Assembly: GCF_028640845.1 (NCBI RefSeq)
Contig: NC_080539.1
Span: 369,811,233-369,875,232, forward strand
Reading direction: 5' to 3'
Source: Ahaetulla prasina
Lineage: Eukaryota > Chordata > Lepidosauria > Squamata > Colubridae
Length of the DNA: 64,000 nt
Shown here: positions 19,660 to 30,066 of the stretch, piece after piece
Position numbering within the stretch: position 1 is the first letter of the stretch
How the letters are laid out: the number at the start of each line of letters is the position of its first letter
The notes under the pieces: generated by a model
The model's input: the letters and a program-made list of their open reading frames with translations, nothing else
Databases searched by the model: none
Told to the model about the DNA's origin: nothing
Translations under genes and position numbers: made by a program

Positions 19660-20312
19660 CAGGTTAAGGAGGGCATATTCATCAATGAATTGGACGAGAG
19701 GATAAATGGGGAACTCATCAAATTTGCAGACACCAAGCTAGCAGGAATAGCCAACATTCCCGGAAAGTAAGCTTAAGATACAGAAGGCTCTTGACAGATT
19801 TGAAAACTGGCTCCTATCCAAGAAAATGAAATTTAATGGTGAGAAAAGGAAGGTTCTACATTTAGGCAAGAAAAACCACATGCACAGGTATAGGATAGGT
19901 GGTACCTGGCTCAATAGTAGTAACTTGTGAGAGGGATCTTGGAGTCCTGGTGGATGGTCTCTTAAATATGAGCCAGCCGTGTGCAGCAGCTGCCAAAAAA
20001 GCCAATGCAGTCCTGCCGAAGGCTGTATTAACAGAGGGAGAGAATTGAGACCTTGTGAAGAGTTAAGACCACTTTATAATGCCTTGGTAAGGCCACACTT
20101 GGAATACTGCATTCAGTTTTGGTCGCCACGACGTAAAAAAGATGTGGAGACTCTAGAAAGAGTGCAGAGAAGAGCAACAAAGATGATTAGGGGACTGGAG
20201 GTTAAAACATATGAAGAACGGTTGCAGGAACTGGGTATGTCTAGTTTGATGAAAAGAAGGACTAGGGGAGACATGATAGCAGTGTTCCAATATCTCAGGG
20301 GATATTGAAGAA
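19660..20312 (+). mobile_element. CR1 LINE RT fragment
   Basis: Encodes LYNALVRPHLEYCIQFWSPR and TRGDMIAVFQYLRG, conserved near the end of CR1 ORF2. Small indels break the frame upstream. Confidence 0.9.
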
Positions 20313-20339
20313 GAAGAGGGAGTCAAACTATTCTCCAAA

Positions 20340-20460
20340 TCACCTGAAGGCAGGAGAAGAAGCAATTTCTGATCAACAAGCTCAACATCTTAGCCACTGA
20401 GCCACCTAGCCAAGTCCAAGGCCACCCCAAAGCCTTTGATTTAGGATAATTCAAATCACA
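20340..20460 (-). mobile_element. S2-related SINE
   Basis: Minus strand reads GACTTGGCTAGGTGGCTCAG then GCTAAGATGTTGAGCTTGTT, matching 17220-17300, including the upstream CTAAATCAAAGGCTTTGGG segment. Confidence 0.7.
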
Positions 20461-20599
20461 AGAGCAGGATTCAAATCCAGATCTCCCCAGCCTTAGGAGC
20501 GCAGCCCTCCGCCAAAGCCATGGATGGCCATTCGCAGAGACGGTCACTTGGGGGTCTCCTGCTGCCCCCACTCTAACCACTACTCCATTCAACCCTGCG

Positions 20600-21112
20600 T
20601 AGCTGAGAGCCTGTACCCGACTTGCATTAAAAAAGATGTTGAGGCTCTAGAAAGACTGCAGAGAAGAGCAACAAAGATGATTATGGGACTGGAGGATAAA
20701 ACATAAGAAGAACAGTTGCTGGAATTGGGTATGTCTAGTTTGATGAATCATGGCTTATGTCTAGTTTAATGAAAAGAAGGAGGAGCAGTCTTCCAATATC
20801 CGAGGAGTTGACACAAAGAAGAGGGAGTCAAGCTATTCTCCAAAGCACCTGAAGGCAGGACAAGAAGCAATGGTTGGAAACCAATCAAGGAGAGAAACAA
20901 CTTAGAACTAAGGAGGAATTTCCTAACAATTAGAACAATTAATCAGTGGAACAACTTGCCTCCAGAAGTTGCGAACGCTCCAACACTGGAAGTTTTTAAG
21001 AAGAGACTGGAGAACCATTTGTCTGAAATGGTGTAGGATTCCTGAGCAGGGGGTTGGACTAGAAGACCTCCAAGGTCCCTTCCAACTCTGTTATTCTGTT
21101 AGTATTCTGTTG
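20600..21112 (+). mobile_element. CR1 LINE 3' end
   Basis: Encodes KDVEALERLQRRATKMIMGL, then, after a small internal duplication of GTATGTCTAGTTTGATGAA, the CR1 terminal ORF and tail GGACTAGAAGACCTCCAAGG. It may be the distal part of the 19660 copy, separated by the SINE. Confidence 0.88.
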
Positions 21113-21790
21113 CTAAGAATGCCACCGCTGTGACCATTAGACCTTAATCCCCGCCGGCTTTATGGCTGGCATTGCACTGATTTTCAAGCCTTCTATTTTC
21201 TGCCATTTTTCTGTATTAGGTGACTTTAAATCGCTGCCGCATTCTTTTTAATGAATTTGCATTTGAGTGATAATTTTAATGCACCCAGAGGGGAAGAAGC
21301 ATTTTAAAGTAAAATCAGAGTCGTACTATACAATATACCGAGTTGAACGCCAAGATAACGGTGCGGTTGTCTCTTTTTTTGGCTGACAAGCCTTTTTTTC
21401 CAATGTAGGTTTTTCATATCATAGATTCAGGGCTGCTGTTCCGGTTCTGGTTTTTTATTTTTTAATTTTTTTTTTAGCAAAATTGAATTTTGATTCCCAT
21501 GCAATCGGATGGAGGAGGGGACTAGAATTCAGGATCGTCTGCGGTCCTTCTGGCTTTAAAACTGGGTTGTTTTTTTCCCTTCCCCCGGTCATCTTTAATC
21601 CATGTTCGCTATTCCTTAATGCACATTCACGCCTGGACTTGGTTTTGCCAGCTGTCTAGGGAAACTTGGCAACTTTGAGGATTTAATAAGCACATTGATA
21701 TTCAACTGTTAACACAAATCCCTCATAAAGGCCGTGTTTCAGAACCTCAGGGAAGATGGATGGACTTCAATTCTCAAAATTCCCCAGCTA
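21113..21790. other. No gene recognised, apparently unique
   Basis: AT-rich sequence with TTTT runs and no repeat family that recurs in the window. Confidence 0.45.
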
Positions 21791-22040
21791 CCCTGTTCCC
21801 CCCAAAATAGGACCCAACCGGAAAATAAGTCCTAGCATGATTTTTCAGGATGCTCGTAATATAAGACCTACCCCAAAAATAAGCCCCAGTTAAGATTTGC
21901 AACCAGATGGAAGGCGTTTAGTACTGTATTTTCCCCCAAAATAAGACCTAACCAGAAAATAAGCCCTAATGCGTCTTTTTGGAGCAAAAATTAATATAAG
22001 ACCTGGTTTTATTTTCAGAGAAACGCGGTACTCCAATTAT
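21791..22040. mobile_element. MITE with AAAATAAGACC modules
   Basis: Repeated CCCCCAAAATAAGACCTAAC-type modules in both halves, with a gap-free TATTTTCCCCC end. A related end occurs at 22667-22800 (TTTTCCCGAAAATAAGACCC). Confidence 0.6.
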
Positions 22041-22288
22041 TTCAATTGCACTGCACATTTGGTTGTGGCTGAGTGAGTGTCCAAGGCTGTTTTTCCTCTA
22101 TGGGAGAAAGAGGGTGAATTGGAAATGGGAGGAGCAAAATCCAATATTGGGCGGGGCGATTCCTTTCTCGTTGCCGCACAAATTGGAAAGGGGGGGAGAG
22201 AGGAGCAAGATAGATTCCACCAAAGATGGAATAGCTGTTTGCAAAGCTCAGTGCTGGGATACCGTGAATGTCAGCAGTTTCGGGTTAA

Positions 22289-22666
22289 TGTCAGGGTTCC
22301 AAGAAACACCCCCAATGAAATAAAGCTCTGAGGCTTGAGGTTCCTCAAAGTTCCAATTTATTAGAGATGTCATGTTGGCACAGCTGGGAAAACCCGAAAC
22401 TGAAAGCTTCTGGGTTTTCCACACCCGGTTGACACTTCAAAGCCCTACCCCACACCCACAAGTTCATCCCATTGTCCAATCAATTCTTCACACTCAATTG
22501 GATACAATCTTCAGGCAGTCTACATCAGACGCAGGCGAAAGTCCTTGAATACGGAATGTTGTTATGACTAACTTTCTACCGCTCCAACAACAACCCCCTC
22601 CCAACTTCCCCAACTAAATATGTGGCAGTTAAGAAGCAAAAAGAAAATTGTCTTCCAAAACTGACA
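22289..22666 (-). mobile_element. Solo LTR, family L-b, second copy
   Basis: Collinear with 6412-6791 from TGTCAGGGTTCCAAG to TCCAAAACTGACA. No convincing TSD (GTTAA and GGGTT), so one edge may be rearranged. Confidence 0.75.
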
Positions 22667-22837
22667 GGGTTTTCCCGAAAATAAGACCCTGTCTTATATT
22701 TTTTTGCCACCAAAAAAAAATGCTCCACCTCCCCATCCCCACCCTAGCTTAATTTTTACCTCCGCACCCTGGAGTGGGTGGGGTCTTAATTAGGGCTTAT
22801 TTTGGGCACACGTGTAAAAAATCAAGCTAGAACTTAC

Positions 22838-22925
22838 TTGCAGGATTTTATTTTTTTTTTAATTTATATCCCGCCCTTCTCCGAAGACTCAGGGCGGCTT
22901 ACATTGTGTAAGGCAATGGGTAGGT
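22838..22925 (-). mobile_element. S1 SINE tail fragment
   Basis: AATTTATATCCCGCCCTTCT and GACTCAGGGCGGCTTACAT: only the L2-like 3' end, inserted in MITE sequence. Confidence 0.75.
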
Positions 22926-22984
22926 CGTATTTTCAGGGAAACACCGTAGATACAGGAAGTGTACAATTTATGACCATTTGTTTA

Positions 22985-23703
22985 AAGATGGTTTGAATTA
23001 ATGACAGCACTGAGAAGAGTGTTCTGATCTCTAAGGGCAGAGGCAGGTTTCAGCAGGTTCTGACCAGTTCTGGAGAACCGGTAACGGAAATTTTGAGTAG
23101 TTTGGAGAACCGGTAGTAAAAATTCTGACTGGCCCCGCCCCCATCTATTCTCTGCCTCCTGAGTCCCAGCTGATCGGGAGGAAATGGGGATTTTGCAGTA
23201 ACCTTCCCCTGGAGTGGGGTGGGAATGGAGATTTTACAGTATCTTTCCCCTGCCACGCCCACCAAGCCACAACCACAGAACCGGTAGTAAAAACCCACCA
23301 CTGTCTGAGGGGCTGCCACAAAGAAGAAGAGGGTGGTCAGTCTATTTTTTGGGTAATCTAAATTTGGGTTTGGCTAGTCTAGAGAAGAGAAGAATCAGGG
23401 GTGACGTGATAGCAGTATTCCAGTATTTGAGGGGCTGCCACAAAGAAGAAAGGGTCAAATTATTCTCCAAAGCACCAGAAACAATGGTTGGAAACGAATC
23501 AAAGAGAAGCAACCTGGAATTAAGGAGACACTTCCTAACAGTGAAGACAATTAGCCAGTGGAACAGCTTGCCTCCAGAAATCGTGAGTGCTCCATCACTG
23601 GATGTTTTTAAGAAGAATCTAGAATGTCACTTGTCTAAAATGGTATAGGTTCTCCTGCTTGAGTAGGGGGCTGGACTAGAAGACCTCCAAAGTCCTGTTC
23701 TAT
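22985..23703 (+). mobile_element. CR1 LINE fragment split by an H1 element
   Basis: Left remnant AGTGTTCTGATCTCTAAGGG, right part GAGGGGCTGCCACAAAGAAG through the terminal ORF (NSLPPEIVSAPSLDVFKKNL) and tail GGACTAGAAGACCTCCAAAG. The H1 MITE separates the two halves. Confidence 0.85.
23038..23303. mobile_element. H1 hAT MITE with 8-bp TSD
   Basis: From CAGAGGCAGGTTTCAGC to AAACCCACCACTG. TCTAAGGG (23030-23037) and TCTGAGGG (23304-23311) are a one-mismatch 8-bp duplication of CR1 sequence. Confidence 0.85.
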
Positions 23704-24239
23704 TGTTCTGTCCCCCCTCGCCTCCGTCTGAGCGATGGCTTAATTAGCCGGCACTATCAGCTCTGGCAGCAAACCTAGCGAGCGTCTGCCAAGTGTCTCT
23801 GTTTTCTCCCTCAACGTCGATGAGTCACCCAGGAACAAACAGTACTTCAGCTCTTAGTTAAGCAGTTAATTTGCCTGCGATGAAGAGGCACAGCAGCTCT
23901 TGCTGCCTTTATATCCTGTGGGGTGTGACTCCATGACTCAGCACTTCCTAGGCCCGCCCCACCCCTGCTTCTGTTGTTCCCTCCTCTCCTGCCTACAAAA
24001 CCTAGGGTCCAGCCAGGCCTGATTGCCATCAGCTGGGTCTGGAGGCGTGGCCTGGGGGGGGAAAGAGTCAGGGGACGGAGGCCTCATTATCTCCTCCACC
24101 TGGCCTGCTTCTGGCTCCTGGAGCTGAGCCAGGGAAGCCGGTGCTCCCGAGGTAAGTCCTGATGGCCCTTCCCCCTCACTTTCCGAGTCACTTTCTGGCA
24201 GGGGCCCCGGCTCGGGGGGGTGGGGGCGCAGACACAACA
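23704..24239 (-). mobile_element. Solo LTR (family L-c) with 5-bp TSD TCTAT
   Basis: 536 bp, minus-strand TGTTGTGTCTGCG to GGGACAGAACA, flanked by TCTAT (23699-23703, 24240-24244). A minus-strand frame of 100 codons runs from 24240 to 23938. It is acidic and Pro-rich, then ends WLDPRFCRQERREQQKQGW, clearly related to the 18995 copy. Confidence 0.9.
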
Positions 24240-24289
24240 TCTATTCTCTATTCCCTTCCCTTCCCTTGTCCCCTTCTCCTTCCATTCTA

Positions 24290-24510
24290 CAGCAAGTGAA
24301 GGCAGGACGAGAAGCAACAGATGGAAACTAATCAAGGAGGGAAGGAACCTAAATTTCCTCACTGTGAAAATTATTAACCAGTGGAACTGCTTAATTACCT
24401 CCAGAAGTTGTGGGTGCTCCATCACTGGAGGCTTTTAAGAAGACACTGTCTAAAATGGTATTGGATGTCCTGCTTGACCAAGGAGTTGGACTAGAAGACC
24501 TTCAAGGCAG
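24290..24510 (+). mobile_element. CR1 LINE 3' end
   Basis: Contains AGCAACAGATGGAAACTAATC, ACCAGTGGAACTGCTTAATT and tail GGACTAGAAGACCTTCAAGG. Probably continuous with a CR1 interrupted by the LTR. Confidence 0.8.
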
Positions 24511-24511
24511 G

Positions 24512-24920
24512 GGTGGGCTTCAAAAATTTTAGCAAGGGGTTCTCTGCCCGGTTGCTGGGTAGGTGTGGCCTAGTCGGCCTCCTGCACCCTGGTGGGAGAG
24601 GGGCATTTTTGCCCTCCCTGGACTCTGGAGGCAGTCCTTGAGCCTCTTAGAAGGCGAAAACCGCCTCCCCAGGCTCTGGAGGCCCTCTGGAGGCCAGAAA
24701 TGGGCCCATTTCCAGCCTTCCTGTTTTTTGCCCTCTCTAAGCCTCCGCACGCACCCTGCACTTACCTGCAACCAAAATGGGCCTTGTGGGGACTCCTGGG
24801 AGGGGCGGGATGGGCAGAGCCAGCCAGGAGTGGGATTTGGGGGTTCGCCAAACTGCGCAGAATCTTAGCTAGAGGTTCTCCCGAACCCCTGCGAACCCTC
24901 AGCAGCCTCACCCCTGCTTC
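24512..24920. mobile_element. hAT-like MITE (GGGAGGGCGAAAA family), both ends
   Basis: Starts GCAGGGGTGGGCTTCAAAAA and ends CAGCCTCACCCCTGC, giving short inverted ends. Interior CTTAGAAGGCGAAAACCGCC and TTAGCTAGAGGTTCTCCCG match 10326-10645. Confidence 0.7.
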
Positions 24921-24984
24921 AAGGTCCCTTTCAACTTTGCTATTGTGTTATTCCGTTATCGGGGATTAACTCTGTTATTCTGTC

Positions 24985-25231
24985 TTCTGCAAAGTGACTT
25001 ACAATCCTTCCTCAAAGTTATGACCATCACACCATAACACACCATCCACACTTGCGATTTGAGTGCTTGGCAGCTGGCTTGCATTTGTGACAGCATCCAG
25101 TGGCCGCAGGATTGTGATTGTGGGTCTAAACCACACTTGGCCAAATACAGTATATAAAGTATTTGTGACCCTCCCAACTGACTTCTAATGGACAAAATCG
25201 GGGGGGGAGGGGAAGCTGGATTCACTTAATG
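24985..25231. mobile_element. Degenerate family T MITE
   Basis: AAAGTGACTTACAATCC, CATTTGTGACAGCATCCAG and GGATTCACTTAATGACTGCA are decayed family T segments. The right half is missing where the H3 element enters. Confidence 0.6.
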
Positions 25232-25262
25232 ACTGCAGTCAGTGGTTCTCAACTTGTGGCCT

Positions 25263-25450
25263 GTGGACAGGGGTGAAATCCAGCAGGTTCTGGAGAACCA
25301 GTAGCGGAAAATTTGAGTAGTTCGACGCACCGGCAAATGCCACCTCTGGCTGGCCCCAGGAGTGGGGTGGGAATGGAGATTTTGCATTATCCTTCCCCTG
25401 CCATGCCCACCAAGCCACACCACGCCCACCAAGCCACGCCCACAGAATTA
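25263..25450. mobile_element. H1 hAT MITE, 3'-interrupted
   Basis: GGGGTGAAATCCAGCAGGTT to AAGCCACGCCCACAGAA, then joined to the L2 3' end. Confidence 0.75.
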
Positions 25451-26445
25451 TTTATTTATTTATTTGTTCGTACTTTTATACCGCCCTATCTCCCTAGGGA
25501 CTCAGGGCGGTTTACAGCCAGATAAAAACATAAATATATACAGAATAAAACATTGATTTAAAAAACTTATTCAATAGGCCAAATGTTTAAAATAGAAATA
25601 TAAATAATAAAACCCCATTAAAACCAGATTTAAAATTTAAAAATCCTAGTCCAGTCCTGCGCAAATAAATAGATGTGTCTTAAGCTCGCGGCGGAAGGTT
25701 CGAAGGTCAGGAAGTTGGCGAAGTCCTGGGGGAAGCTCGTTCCAGAGGGTGGGAGCCCCCACAGAAAAGGCCCTTCCCCTGGGTGTCGCCAGTCGGCACT
25801 GCCTGGCTGACGGCACCCTGAGGAGTCCCTCTCTATGAGAGCACACGGGTCGGTGAGAGGCAATCGGTGGCAGCAGGTGGTCCCGTAAGTAGCCCGGCCC
25901 TATGCCATGGAGCGCTTTGAAGATAATTACCAAAACCTTGAAGCGCACCCGGAAGGCCACAGGCAGCCAGTGCAGTCTGCGCAGGAGAGGTGTTACGTGG
26001 GAGCCACGAGGGGCTCCCTCTATCACCCGCGCAGCCGCATTCTGAACTACCTGGAGTCTCCGGGTGCTCCTCAAGGGGAGCCCCATGTAGAGAGCATTGC
26101 AGTAATCCAGACGAGATGTCACGAGAGCGTGAGTGACCGTGCAAAGGGCATCCCAGTCTAGAAAGGGGTGCAACTGGCAGACCAGGTGGACCTGGTAAAA
26201 AGCTCTCCTGGAGACGGCCGTCAAATGGTCTTCAAAAGACAGCCGTCCATCCAGGAGAACGCCCAAGTTGCGCACCCTCTCCATTGGGGCCAGTGACTCG
26301 CCCCCAACAGTCAGCCGCGGCTGCAGCTGACTGTACCGGGATGCCGGCATCCACAGCCACTCCGTCTTGGAGGGATTGAGCTTGAGCCTGTTTCTCCCCA
26401 TCCAGACCCGTACGGCTTCCAGGCAGAATGTCATCCCACGGGCTT
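25451..26445 (-). mobile_element. L2 LINE, 3' kilobase
   Basis: On the minus strand one frame of about 267 codons is open from 26449 to 25646. It covers the region after the YADD box ([20 protein letters not shown]) to the ORF end ([15 protein letters not shown]). The 3' UTR ends with the CCGCCCTGAGTCCC hairpin and (AATA)n. An unbroken frame of this length implies a recent insertion. Confidence 0.93.
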
Positions 26446-26566
26446 CCATGAAGGTTTAACTATGATTTAAACCTTGAGTTAAGTCTTGGTGGTCTGTGGC
26501 CATGATTTGTGGCCACAAAAGGTATTTAAAGGGGATTTGTGGGGAAGAAATGTTTGAGAACCACTG

Positions 26567-27044
26567 ACTCCAGTGATTTCTGACTGTGGTTTATAAATGC
26601 TTGAGTCTCCTCACTTGATGATAAGTTTAATGACTTAGCATTCAAAATTGTAATCTAATTGTGGGAGTAAGACAAGCCCTATCTAAAGTAGCTGTGCTAG
26701 AAATTTAAAAAAAAAAAACTGACAACAGGAGAAGTGGGATTAAAATCTGGCAAAAGGTCAGTTAAAAAGGAGCAGTGGTATGCATTTTTTCCAACTCGCA
26801 AATTTTATTAAAAGGCATAACCTTTCGTGAGCTGCAGTTTATCATTTTTAATAAAAATATGTGAGTTGGAAAAAGGAACGGAGAATGAGATGGGCAGTGC
26901 CTAAATTGGATAAACAAATAAATTAAGTTAAAAAGTGCTACCCAAATCTGGATTTTTGCTTATCCTGGAGGAACACAACTCACCGCATTCAATGCTTAAC
27001 TGAAAAGTTTTATCTACAAGTTTTAAAAAAAATACCTGTAAGTA
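26567..27044. other. Unassigned AT-rich DNA with an 88-bp foldback
   Basis: At 26787-26876, TTTTTCCAACTCGCAAATTT and its inverted partner ending GAGTTGGAAAAA flank GCATAACCTTTCGTGAGCTG, so a stem-loop is likely. The rest shows nothing I recognise. Confidence 0.5.
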
Positions 27045-27045
27045 A

Positions 27046-28010
27046 AACCTCTTCGGTCTCATTCGAGACAATGACGAATCCGCATATAGACAAGAGGTCG
27101 AACGACTAGCCTTGTGGTGCAACCAAAACAATCTGGAACTGAACACACTCAAAACCGTAGAAATGGTGGTAGACTTTAGGAGAAACCCTTCCATACTTCC
27201 ACCTCTCACAATACTAGACAACACAGTATCAACAGTAGAAATTTCTTTCTACTTTAAATTTCTAGGTTCCATCATATCGCAAGATCTAAAATGGACAGCT
27301 AACATCAAAAACATCATCAAAAAAGGACAACAAAGAATGTTCTTTCTGCACCAACTCAGTAAGCTCAAACTGCCCAAGGAGCTACTGATCCAGTTCTACA
27401 GAGGAATTATTGAGTCTGTCATTTGCACCTCTGTAACTAACTGGTTCGGTTCTGCAACCCAACAAGAAAGACACAGACTTCAGAGGATAATTAGAACTGC
27501 AGAAAAAACAATGGCTACCAACCTGCCTTCCATTGAGGACCTGTATACTGCACGAATCAAGAAGAGGGCCATGAAAATATTTACAGATCCCTCACATCCA
27601 GGACATAAACTGTTTCAACTCCTACCCTCAAAACGACGCTATAGAGCACTGCACACCAGAACAACTAGACACAAGAACAGTTTTTTCCCGAAGGCCATCA
27701 CTCTGCTAAACAAATAATTCCATCAACACTGTCAAACTATTTACTGAATCTGCACTACTATTAATCTTCTCATAGTTCCCATCACCAATCTCTTTCCACT
27801 TATGACTGTATGACTGTAACTTTGTTGCTGGCAATCCTTATGATTTATATTGATATATTGACCATCAATTGTGTTGTAAATGTTGTACCTTGATGAACTT
27901 ATCTTTTCTTTTATGTACACTGAGAGCATATGCACCAAGACAAATTCCTTGTGTGTCCAATAAGTGTCCACACTTGGCCAATAAAAAATTCTATTCTATT
28001 CTATTCTTCT
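27046..28010 (+). mobile_element. ATTCT-LINE (Rex1/CR1-like), 3' part
   Basis: A frame of 201 codons (27112-27717) encodes the C-terminal RT region: LALWCNQNNLELNTLKT upstream, FLGSIISQDLKW, then WFGSATQQERHRLQRI, KIFTDPSHPGHKLFQLLPSK and FFPKAITLLNK. The 3' UTR ends TTGGCCAATAAAAAATTC with an (ATTCT)n tail. Other copies are at 28610, 36650, 38266, 39318, 39596, 49390 and 63789. Confidence 0.9.
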
Positions 28011-28399
28011 TTGATCTTGGTAAGCTAGGCAGGTCAAGCTGTTAGTCCTTGGTCAGAACAACCCAGAGAAGCGATGTAGGCTAGACTGGGAAACCATGAT
28101 TGGACTGCTGCTTTCAAACTTCTCTGTTTCCTAGGGCTGAGCTTAACTGAGGGAGTCGAGGTAAGCTAAAAGCTAACCATTATTAGACCTGGCTTGGCCA
28201 CATGGCAACTATAGTATGGGTCAGTGATGGTTAACCTTTAGTGCTGGGTGCCCAAAGCGTGCACGCAAATATACATGCATGTGGAAAATGCAATGTGAGT
28301 GCCCCCAGGCGCATGTGGTCTGCCCCGCTTTGTCTTCCGGGTCAGTGCAGGAGATGAAGGGGTGCATGGGCGAACCCCAAATGCAATGTACAGCTCATG

Positions 28400-28609
28400 C
28401 ATGAAAATGAAATTCAACAGTGAAAAATAAGGTTCTACATTTAGGCAAAACCCAAAATGCACAGGTACTGTATATGTGGTACCTTGCTCAATAGTAGTAC
28501 CTGTGAGAGGGATCTTGGAGTCCTAGTGGACTATCACTTAAATATGAGCCAGCCGTGCAGCAGCTGCCAAAAAGCCAACACAGTTCTGGGCTGCATAAAC
28601 AGAGGATAG
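28400..28609 (+). mobile_element. CR1 LINE fragment (first duplicate unit)
   Basis: AAATGAAATTCAACAGTGAA through GGGATCTTGGAGTCCTAGTG to ATAAACAGAGGATAGAATC. Collinear with 29475-29700 but shorter in almost every homopolymer. Confidence 0.85.
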
Positions 28610-29056
28610 AATCAAGAAGAGGGCCATGAAAATATTTACAGATCCTCACATCCAGGACATAAACTGTTTCAACTCCTACCCTCAAAACGACGCTATAGAG
28701 CACTGCACACCAGAACAACTAGACACAAGAACTGTTTTTTCCCGAAGGCCATCACTCTGCTAAACAAATAATTCCATCAACACTGTCAAACTATTTACTG
28801 AATCTGCACTACTATTAATCTTCTCATAGTTCCCATCACCAATCTCTTTCCACTTATGACTGTATGACTGTAACTTTGTTGCTGGCAATCCTTATGATTT
28901 ATATTGATATATTGACCATCAATTGTGTTGTAAATGTTGTACCTTGATGAACTTATCTTTTCTTTTATGTACACTGAGAGCATATGCACCAAGACAAATT
29001 CCTTGTGTGTCCAATAAGTGTCCACACTTGGCCAATAAAAAATTCTATTCTATTCT
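28610..29056 (+). mobile_element. ATTCT-LINE 3' end (second duplicate unit)
   Basis: Same as 27555-28010, ending in the same (ATTCT)n tail. An interior C is lost (GATCCTCAC versus GATCCCTCAC). Confidence 0.9.
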
Positions 29057-29474
29057 ATTCTTCTTTGATCTTGGTAAGCTAGGCAGGTCAAGCTGTTAGT
29101 CCTTGGTCAGAACAACCCAGAGAAGCGATGTAGGCTAGACTGGGAAACCATGATTGGACTGCTGCTTTCAAACTTCTCTGTTTCCTAGGGCTGAGCTTAA
29201 CTGGAGGGAGTCGAGGTAAGCTAAAAGCTAACCATTATTAGACCTGGCTTGGCCACATGGCAACTATAGTATGGGTCAGTGATGGTTAACCTTTTTAGTG
29301 CTGGGTGCCCAAAGCGTGCACGCAAATATACATGCATGTGCCCGAACCCCGAAAATGCAATGTGAGTGCCCCCAGGCGCATGTGGTCTGCCCCCCGTTTT
29401 GTCTTCCGGGTCAGTGCAGGAGATGAAGGGGGTGCATGGGCGAACCCCCAAATGCAATGTACAGCTCCGCTCAT

Positions 29475-30066
29475 GCATGAAAATGAAATTCAACAGTGAA
29501 AAAAATAAGGTTCTACATTTAGGCAAAAAAACCCAAAATGCACAGGTACCGTATATGTGGTACCTTGCTCAATAGTAGTACCTGTGAGAGGGATCTTGGA
29601 GTCCTAGTGGACTATCACTTAAATATGAGCCAGCCGTGTGCAGCAGCTGCCAAAAAAGCCAACACAGTTCTGGGCTACATAAACAGAGGGATAGAATCAA
29701 GAACACGTGAAGTGTTAATACCACTTTATAATGCCTTGGTAAGGCCACACTTGGAATATTGCATTCAGTTTTGGTCGCCACGATGTAAAAAAGATGTCGA
29801 GACTCTAGAAAGAGTGCAGAGAAGAGCAACAAGGAGGATTAGGGGGCTGGAGGCTAAAACATATGAAGAACGGTTGCAGGAACTGGGTATGTTTAGTTTA
29901 ATAAAAAGAAGGACTAGGGGAGACATGATAGCAGTGTTCCAATATCTCAGGGGCTGCCACAAAGAAGAGGGAATCAAGCTATTTGCTAAAGCCCCTGAAG
30001 GCAAGACAAGAAGCAATGGGTGGAAACTAATCAAGAAGAGAAGCAACTTAGAACTAAGGAGAAATT
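29475..30066 (+). mobile_element. CR1 LINE, left portion (interrupted)
   Basis: Encodes [40 protein letters not shown] and FSLIKRRTRGDMIAVFQYLR in one frame. It continues at 31889 after the HAL1-like insertion. Confidence 0.92.

Larger units (their letters stand above)
25240..26566. mobile_element. H3 hAT element carrying nested H1 and L2 insertions
   Basis: Left end CAGTGGTTCTCAACTTGTGG, right end TTTGAGAACCACTG, flanked by ACTGCAGT (25232-25239) and ACTCCAGT (26567-26574), a one-mismatch 8-bp TSD. The ends resemble SPIN-type hAT transposons. Only about 150 bp is its own sequence; the rest is inserted H1 (25263-25450) and L2 (25451-26445). Confidence 0.8.
27555..29664 (+). repeat. 1,055-bp tandem duplication (two units)
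   Basis: The segment from AATCAAGAAGAGGGCC (27555) recurs at 28610. Each unit holds the ATTCT-LINE end, about 220 bp of unique DNA, an H4 fragment and a CR1 fragment. The junction at about 28608-28620 lies on GAATCAAGAA, which occurs at both parental breakpoints. Copy differences cluster near the junction as homopolymer contractions. Confidence 0.85.
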
